Shown in pieces: positions 57,601 through 64,000 of a stretch of DNA of 64,000 nucleotides. Source of the DNA: Enoplolaimus lenunculus (Eukaryota > Nematoda > Enoplea > Enoplida > Thoracostomopsidae). The notes beneath the pieces are model-generated. The model saw nothing but the letters and a program-made list of their open reading frames with translations. It searched no databases and was not told where the DNA came from. The position numbers and the translations under genes were made by a program. Numbering within the stretch: the first letter of the stretch is position 1; each line of letters begins with the position of its first letter. The DNA is taken from positions 171,498 to 235,497 of the forward strand of contig JASANG010003123.1 in NCBI GenBank assembly GCA_030248215.1. Reading direction: 5' to 3'.

Positions 57601-60600
57601 TAGGTCGTGACTATGAACTATTAGGGCTGCGATATACCTCTGTTGGCGTGCGGCGCCGTCTGTCATCCGCACGGTACCGTCCGTCATCTGCATGGTACCG
57701 TCCGTCATCCGCACGGTACCGGCCGTCATCCGCACGGTACCGTCCGTCATCTGCATGACCCCGCATCCGCACGGACCGCCCGCCGCCGCCCCCGTCTGTC
57801 ATCCGCACGGTACCGTCCGTCATCTGCATGGTACCGTCCGTCATCCGCACGGTACCGTCCGTCATCCGCACGGTACCGGCCGTCATCCGCACGGTACCGT
57901 CCGTCATCCGCACGGTACCGTCCGTCATCCGCACGGTACCGTCCGTCATCCGCACGGTACCGTCCGTCATCCGCACGGTACCGTCCGTCATCCGCACGGT
58001 ACCGTCCGTCATCCGCACGGTACCGTCCGTCATCCGCACGGTACCGTCCGTCATCCGCACGGTACCGTCCGTCATCCGCACGGTACCGTCCGTCATCCGC
58101 ACGGTACCGTCCGTCACCCGCACTGTACCGTCCCGTCACCCGCACTGTACCGTCCCGTCACCCGCACTGTACCGTCCCGTCACCCGCACTGTACCGTCCC
58201 GTCACCCGCACTGTACCGTCCCGTCACCCGCACTGTACCGTCCCGTCACCCGCACTGTACCGCACTGTACCGTCCCGTCACCCGCACTGTACCGTCCCGT
58301 CACCCGCACGGTCCGTCACCCGCACTGTACCGTCCCGTCACCCGCACTGTACCGTCCCGTCACCCGCACTGTACCGTCCCGTCTCCCGCACTGTACCGTC
58401 CCGTCACCCGCACTGTACCGTCCCGTCACCCGTACTGCGCAGTCCATCACTGTGCGGCATCGTACGCAAATAACTCACGTACGATAACGGATGGTGACGG
58501 ACGGCATGTATAGCGCAACCTTTAGAGACTGTTTCAAAAATGTAGTTTGTTGTTGCATATGTTGGTTTAGTTATCATTCTGTTGCAGCGATTTATCCTCT
58601 AAAAATCTAAGAATACAGTACTCAAAGGGATGCCATACTTGTGTTGGAAAAGGATTTTAAAAAGTCGTTTCATGCTTTTGACATGGGTTTCTGTTTGATT
58701 CTTTGCAATTTTGTTACTAATCTTTGTGCTCATGTTAAGTTTGTAATCTTTTTGTTTATGTTTCAGGTTGAGACATAGTTTGAAAGAAGAAAAAATGGTG
58801 TCACAAATCCTAACCGAACTAGTTAAGAAAGTGTTAATTGAAGTAAATTTTTAAACCGTGTTAATAGAAGTAAAGTTTTACAAACGAATAAGTTTTATTT
58901 ATATTTCCTGAAAGAAAATTATTGGCTTAAGGTTAGAAATGTAGTTGCTACGGGATGAGTTTCAGTGACTACGCCATTCAGTTATGGAGTGATTTGATTC
59001 CGTATATGTTCGTATTATTGTCACTTTTAGATGGACGCTATTAAAGAAACGGCAATTGAAAAAGAATCAACTCGCAATATTGAACCGATCAAGGAACGTG
59101 TTGATAGTCAGTCTGTTGTGATATCTCCTGAACAATTACTTGCCTTGTCTAGTCAATTAGCAGAACTCAATTCAACAGTGAAAGCGCTCAAATCTCAGGT
59201 ACAGTGCATAATAAATTTAGCTTCTTTTAAAAATAGAGTCCAAACTACGTGGATTTTTGTTGATCAAGTTGTATATATTGTACATAAGATTTTTTACTAG
59301 TCTCAAGAGGTTCGTTTGACCACAGTGCATTGCATTTAAACGTGGGAAATTTTTGGGTTTTTTGATAGTATGATTATTTTTGTACTTCCAGATTGCGAAT
59401 CTCATTCCGAAACCAACCGAACTTACTTTTGCATGGAAAGACTCGTCAACCGGTGTTCTAGCTTGGAAAATTTGTGACTCGCATCTGATTAGTGAAGGTA
59501 ATTTAGAGTAAATCTCATTGCGAAGGGGCGTAGGCAGATGAAAAATTGTGGAATTCCGGCAGAAATTTGTCTGAAATATTAAAAAATTTTCAAATATTAT
59601 ATAAAAACTTGCTTCGGCGAATGTGTTCGAAAAACCAAAATTATATTTTGTTAGCAGGTCGTGCTTCCACAAAGTTTTTTCTGGCTGCTCCAGTGGTATT
59701 GAGTACCAAGTCACCATTTTTACATTTTTTCCGTATTGGGAGGCTTTTGTTGGAGCACCACAGGAGTGTAAGTTTTGCGTTTGCGAACAATTGTGTCCGG
59801 AATCTAATCAAGTATATATCAAATTCTTCCTGCAAATAGATTGCGGTTAGAATTTTTGATTTTTGGTAAAGGTGTCAAAAATGGTTTGTACTCCATAGTA
59901 ATGTTTTGTAAAACGGCAGGGTATTTTCATGAATGGTAGTTATTACTTGTTACCATTATTTCGTTGGGGTATTTTATTACGTATTGCTGAAAACTGTTGT
60001 TGGCAGAAATCAAAATATTGTAACAATTAATGCTGAATGTATCAGACTGTTTGTAGGGTCATTCCACATTTTTGTCAATGGAGTATCCTGTGGTGTGGTC
60101 CGTGGCAAAAAACGCAAGGCATTGGTAACAGATCTACAGCGTACAGCGATGCATCAGTATGTTGTGTAATGTTTACATTTTTATTGTGCAGCAGATCTCG
60201 CCTGTTTAGGAATATGCCCTGTAACATCCTGATAAGTGAAATCTTGCGCGAGTATCTGGTGCCAGGCCGTAATACTTCTAGGATTGTTTTAGTATTCACA
60301 CTTTTCGTGTTTGAACTCCTATTAGTAACTGTCGGGGATTGCTACTTGTTATGGAAAAGAACTACGCATCGTTGAAAATGCCCGGCGTTGTTATTAACGA
60401 GTGGCAAATTTTAAAATTACCACTCGTTAACAATACCTTACCTTAAAATTTTTCTGTTTCGATAACTCCAGCGCAAGCCATTTTCGGTGGCAAAACGTCA
60501 AATGTTTAAGTGGACGGTGCATGGTGTGGAAAACAATGTAATATTTTTTGTTGTGTTCAGCAACGATGATGGTGTCATAATTCATAGTAGAGCGATGGGC

Positions 60601-61585
60601 CAATTTTATGTTATGTGATGAGATGAATATTAAGAGGTCAGAGTTGTGGAAGTAGGTGTGTTTAATTAGCGCAGTGTTAATTTGTGCTTTTTTCTTAGGA
60701 TTTTTTGGTAAATTTCGAGTTTGCAGAATGACAGTAACGTTTTCCACCAAAGACGGTGTTGAATCTCAGCTTTCCCCTCAACTAACCGTTGAACCTGGAG
60801 TTGTATCGGTGAGCACCGCCACAGAACAAAACAGCTGCGCTTCAAATTCCCGACACTTAAATCGAGACTTGGCAAAAGCGTCTTCAACCCAGCGACTGCA
60901 TCTTGGAGGCGACAACTCGAGTAGTTGTCGGAGCAGCCCTCGAAATGGTGTTCATTCGCCATTTGAGCGCGAAAGTGCACGAATGCTTGCTCACTCGGAA
61001 CACAAGCAAGATCAATTGCAACATCGTAGTAAAAAGAGTAAGATGGAAAACGCAAGGCACGATACGAATGAGCCTACACAAATTGAACTTTCAGTCGATC
61101 AAAATCAGAGTGCATTTGGTGAGACTCAATTGAAGAAACTACAGCCTGTTGGGGTTGTGTTGAAATCGGTGAAAAATGAACTGCCGGTTCAAGTAGAGCA
61201 TACACGGGAGAAGTGTTTAAGAAACGGAGTTAAACATAGTGTTACGGTTGATCAGTCAGTTGTTACTGGCGAGAATAGATCATCTGGAGAGAGTTGTAAG
61301 CTGGAAAGCAATGCACAACAGTGTTGCAGGATGCATGAAACTACAACCAATGAAGAAGTTAGGAAAGGTTGTAGTGGCTGCAGTTCTATGCAGATAAATC
61401 AAGCCTTTGATTTATGTGATAGATCTTTTGCCGCAAACGTAAATACAGTAAACGAAGGACAAGAAATCGACATTGCAGTTTCGAACAAAACAACAGAGGA
61501 TAAAGCAGTAGCAACGTTGAAGGACTTGAATGCTCCCGATACACCTGTTTCGACGAAAGAAATTATTATTGATAGTGTGATGTGA
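51672..61585 (+). CDS. CEP97: CEP97-like centrosomal protein (LRR and IQ), 14 exons
   Basis: Exons: 51672-51809, 52204-52306, 52410-52465, 52949-53053, 53218-53331, 53744-53960, 54169-54273, 54471-54554, 55314-56861, 57349-57520, 58767-58842, 59031-59198, 59392-59497, 60699-61585. Phases close to 1292 residues; human CEP97 has 865. In vertebrates CEP97 binds CP110, caps the mother centriole and restrains ciliation. Residues 1-215 are leucine-rich repeats ([30 protein letters not shown]). [17 protein letters not shown] is the LRR cap. [10 protein letters not shown] (246-255) is the family hallmark. [15 protein letters not shown] (838-852) is the IQ motif for calmodulin. Residues 308-823, mostly one 1548-bp exon, and 1000-1292 are low-complexity and lineage-specific. 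An in-frame TAG nine bases upstream supports the start. Poly(A) candidates lie at 62301 and 62398. Confidence 0.93.
52500..52745 (-). mobile_element. GCCGAT-subfamily MITE remnant (C5) in a CEP97 intron
   Basis: ACATCATTATGAATGCAAAG, ACTTAAACCCAACCATCAT and GCGGTTCATTTTAATT match the body of C1 and C4. The ends are gone apart from CTGCCGATAC near 52512. Confidence 0.5.
57650..58105 (+). repeat. 21-bp satellite array, unit GTACCGTCCGTCATCCGCACG
   Basis: About 20 units, each with a GGTACC site, in two blocks. A 5-unit block (57655-57757) is repeated at 57792 onwards after a GC-rich spacer (57758-57791), with the same CATCTGCATG and CCGGCCGTC variants. The unit is a multiple of three and lacks stops, so both strands stay open; those frames are not taken as genes. 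Confidence 0.92.
58105..58435 (+). repeat. 22-bp satellite array, unit GTACCGTCCCGTCACCCGCACT
   Basis: About 15 units. The unit differs from the 21-bp array by one added C and a few substitutions (ATC to ACC, ACGG to ACTG). The GGTACC site is lost in nearly all units. The switch between the two forms is abrupt at about 58105. Confidence 0.9.
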
Positions 61586-63390
61586 CACTGTATTGTTGCT
61601 TTGCTGTTTTGATATGTGTGTGATAACTTTAGCAATTCCGGTATTGGCACACATTTTCAGAACCATAGTATAGCACCTATCACCGGATAGTAAAAGGCTT
61701 GCAAACTGACAAAATCATGCAGTTACCGATCTCGAAATTTGTGCACAAGTAGAACAAATCAAATTTGAAAAATGCGCGCTGATTTTCGAAGCTAGTTCTG
61801 CACTGGTTCGAAAGTTACAAGACCTGTGACCAAATCGTGATTGGTACTACACACATTTGGGAATACCTTCACTGGTCAGCAATGGTTAGTAGAATCTGGT
61901 TAGTCTTGATTGTAGTATTGAAACGTTGTGTGCGCGCCATAACGATGTTGATTAAGTGTAAATGAAGATGTTTGAGATGCTGTATAATTTGGTCCAAATT
62001 CGGCGCCTTTCACTAAGGTTTACGAGATCCAACGAAAGTAACATCATCTCTTGCTAACACTACTTGCAAACAGAAAAGTTATTTTCACGGTCAACGTGAA
62101 GTTATCGAAAAATTTCGGATAACCTGAGGTGTTCGTTGAAATAAGGCGTGTCATGCATTTGTTTTTACATTGTGTTAAAGGAATGTGATAAAAGCGACTC
62201 AAGATTTATTTAAGTATTGTATCCTTTAACGAAAATCATTTGTTTTGTACGGATTGATTTTTAATCAATAACGTTTGGATTGGAGAATTAATATTTTAGT
62301 AATAAAGGGACAACTCACGGGCACGGACTCAGGACGCTCTAGGCAGAAGACTGTTGTAGTTGAATTCGCATTGCTTTCCGTGAAAGAGCTTGAATTGAAT
62401 AAAAGTATGGTCACCTAATCAGTAGTCTTTGTTTTGCAATACTTAGGAGCAATGTAAGGTCGCGTGAATTTTGGTGCGAAAGCTTTGTTTACAATATTTT
62501 TTTCAACTGTTCCGCAAAATCTCAAGTAGCTTTGGGCAATTATGAGGTCGCATTATACCGTAACAAGAGGGGCGTATCATGTTCCAAAAAAATTTTGAAA
62601 AGGCTTAAGAAAACAACCTATGTTGGCTGCAGAATAACCTGCAGAAGTGAACAATTTTCTTGATCGCTACAAATACTTTTAGAAGTGATTTATTTCATTT
62701 CGAATTGAAATCCTGGTTGCACACATGTGTAATACCGTTCAAATCTATTGGTTTCAATTGAAAATTTGGGCGCCATAGATTCTCCGGTGTCGTATGACGA
62801 AAGTGGCGGTGGTATTTTGCTTTACTTACTTGTAGCTTATGTCAACTTAGCGATCATATTGTTGTGTTACTGCGTTTTTGCTTAAATTATACTGTTTGCT
62901 ACGGTTTGGTATGGAATAATCCACAGTATCGTACATTTTTACTTCTTGTATATATGTATCACGATTTAGTGTCACGGAAAATCAGTTCCCGGTAAAATTC
63001 GTGTAGGCGTTTTGCTGTTTTCGAAAACGACACATGAAGCAATAGTTTCTTGCATAAATGATGCATATATTCTACCTATGCATCGCAAGTCACCACGCGA
63101 ATGTTCAGATAACAAATTCTATGTTGGAACGGTGTTCAAAATACGTATTGTGGTCTCTCCTGTTTAGATTTCCGATCTGTTCATGGTAAACATGTAGAAA
63201 TTCTCGCGATTCGTTTTTCGTTTTGATTTCAAAGAAAAGCATAATATTTTTATAAATGTACTTGTAGCACTTTTACTACTGATTGGTTGTTATTATTATA
63301 TTGTTTATACTTTCGTTGTGGATTTCTCTGTACTTGAAAATTTTTGTCTAGGTGAGGTGTCCCTATAATAAGTATTTTGTATCACTATAC
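61586..63390. other. Downstream flank of CEP97
   Basis: The 3' UTR is probably in the first 800 bases, with AATAAA at 62301-62306 and 62398-62403. The rest is AT-rich with no supported gene. Confidence 0.4.
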
Positions 63391-63796
63391 CAGGGTATAT
63401 AACGGATAGTAATAATAACGGAAACGGACAGTGATCAAAATAACGGAGACGAAAACGGAAATTAATGAAGAACAGTTTCAAAGTTGTTTTATTTTATCTG
63501 CAATGTAAATATTCTTTCGGCTTTCTAAATTTTTAAAGAAGAAATAGCCATTGTACCATAAATTTTTTTAAAAATTTTAAATGAATTTCGTAATTATCGT
63601 TTCATACAGTACAATTGCGGCATATTTGTAATGAATAACTGTGAGATGTACAAGTGATTATATAACTAAATTTAAGCATAAAATAGCGGAATTTCCAGTA
63701 TTCTATTGAAACGGACAACGAATTTCCGGTATTTCAATAACGGAAAAAGACACCGATTTTGACTGGAAACGGAAATGGATACCCCGTTACACCCTG
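63391..63796 (+). mobile_element. hAT-like MITE, AACGGA subfamily (G2)
   Basis: It starts CAGGGTATATAACGGATAG and ends ACCCCGTTACACCCTG. Flanks CACTATAC and CTCTATAA match at six of eight. AACGGAAACGGA repeats lie near both ends. Related to G1, in the opposite arrangement. Confidence 0.8.
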
Positions 63797-64000
63797 CTCT
63801 ATAATGCAATTAAAAATACACTGTGACATAATATAGAGCGGCATATTATAGATTCGTTGCCAACAGGCATCATACTTTTGGTGGCCCTGTTGGTTATGAT
63901 GAAAAGGTTTTTAAGTTCTCATTACAATACTTAATGGAGAACAAGGGAAGATCTTCGTTCAGTAAATATTGTGTATTTGTTGTGAAACTGGCTGGCGGTG

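Larger units (their letters stand above)
57622..58524 (+). mobile_element. Inverted-ended element carrying a 21/22-bp satellite (J), in a CEP97 intron
   Basis: The left end is TAGGGCTGCGATATACC. The right end, read inverted, is TAAAGGTTGCGCTATAC. The two resemble each other and the TAGGGTTGCGCTATA end of K1. Almost all of the interior is tandem repeat. No clear target duplication. It lies between the exons at 57349-57520 and 58767-58842. Confidence 0.5.

Noticed and set aside
57650-58105. CRISPR array
   Set aside because: The repeats are head-to-tail without unique spacers, and the DNA is eukaryotic; this is a satellite.
57643-58513. Long open frames on both strands through the 21/22-bp satellite
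   Set aside because: The unit length and lack of stop triplets keep several frames open on both strands. Products are pure short repeats, lie in an intron of CEP97, and have no domain.

Overview
This is eukaryotic, metazoan genomic DNA. It is AT-rich, has intron-split genes with GT-AG borders, and is heavily loaded with short repeats. The phylum cannot be fixed from the window. Medium-length introns, tRNA-derived SINEs, a jockey/R1-like LINE and a divergent neuropeptide-type GPCR fit a protostome invertebrate, and a flatworm is one possibility.

Four host gene models are supported. (1) About 604-3131 (+): the last two exons of a rhodopsin-like GPCR (TM5, a third intracellular loop of about 535 residues, TM6, TM7); earlier exons lie outside or were not found. 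(2) 25424-34224 (+): a complete 19-exon gene for very-long-chain acyl-CoA dehydrogenase (632 aa, mitochondrial beta-oxidation). All splice phases were checked by hand and they close. (3) 36718-38191 (-): a small two-exon gene for an unrecognised single-pass membrane protein (193 aa). (4) 51672-61585 (+): a complete 14-exon CEP97-like centrosomal gene (LRRs, [10 protein letters not shown] motif, IQ motif; 1292 aa).

Most of the rest is mobile DNA. The main component is a set of 340-450 bp non-autonomous elements with CAGGGTG-type or TAGGGATG-type inverted ends and 8-bp target duplications, four of them exact. This is the hallmark of hAT transposons. Each subfamily carries its own short subterminal repeat built on a constant CGG: CGGAAC, CGGATAC, CGGCAT, CGGATT, CGGTCT, CGGAGC, CGGAAA. 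They cluster at 3.5-9.2 kb, 12.4-17.3 kb, 35-37.7 kb, 43.3-47.3 kb and 63.4-63.8 kb, and several are nested. A second type has inverted ends enclosing a satellite array: a 9-bp array at 21.2-22.3 kb and a 21/22-bp array at 57.6-58.5 kb inside a CEP97 intron. Three tRNA-derived SINE families, several other MITEs, a decayed LINE (47.8-50.0 kb) and a broken Ulp1-like protease fragment (about 51.0-51.5 kb) complete the picture. No LTR retrotransposon or retrovirus copy was recognised.

The host genes have no evident shared pathway. The window reads as ordinary housekeeping genes in a repeat-rich landscape, with transposon insertions tolerated in introns. The least-described material is the hAT subterminal hexamer code and the satellite-carrying inverted-repeat elements.
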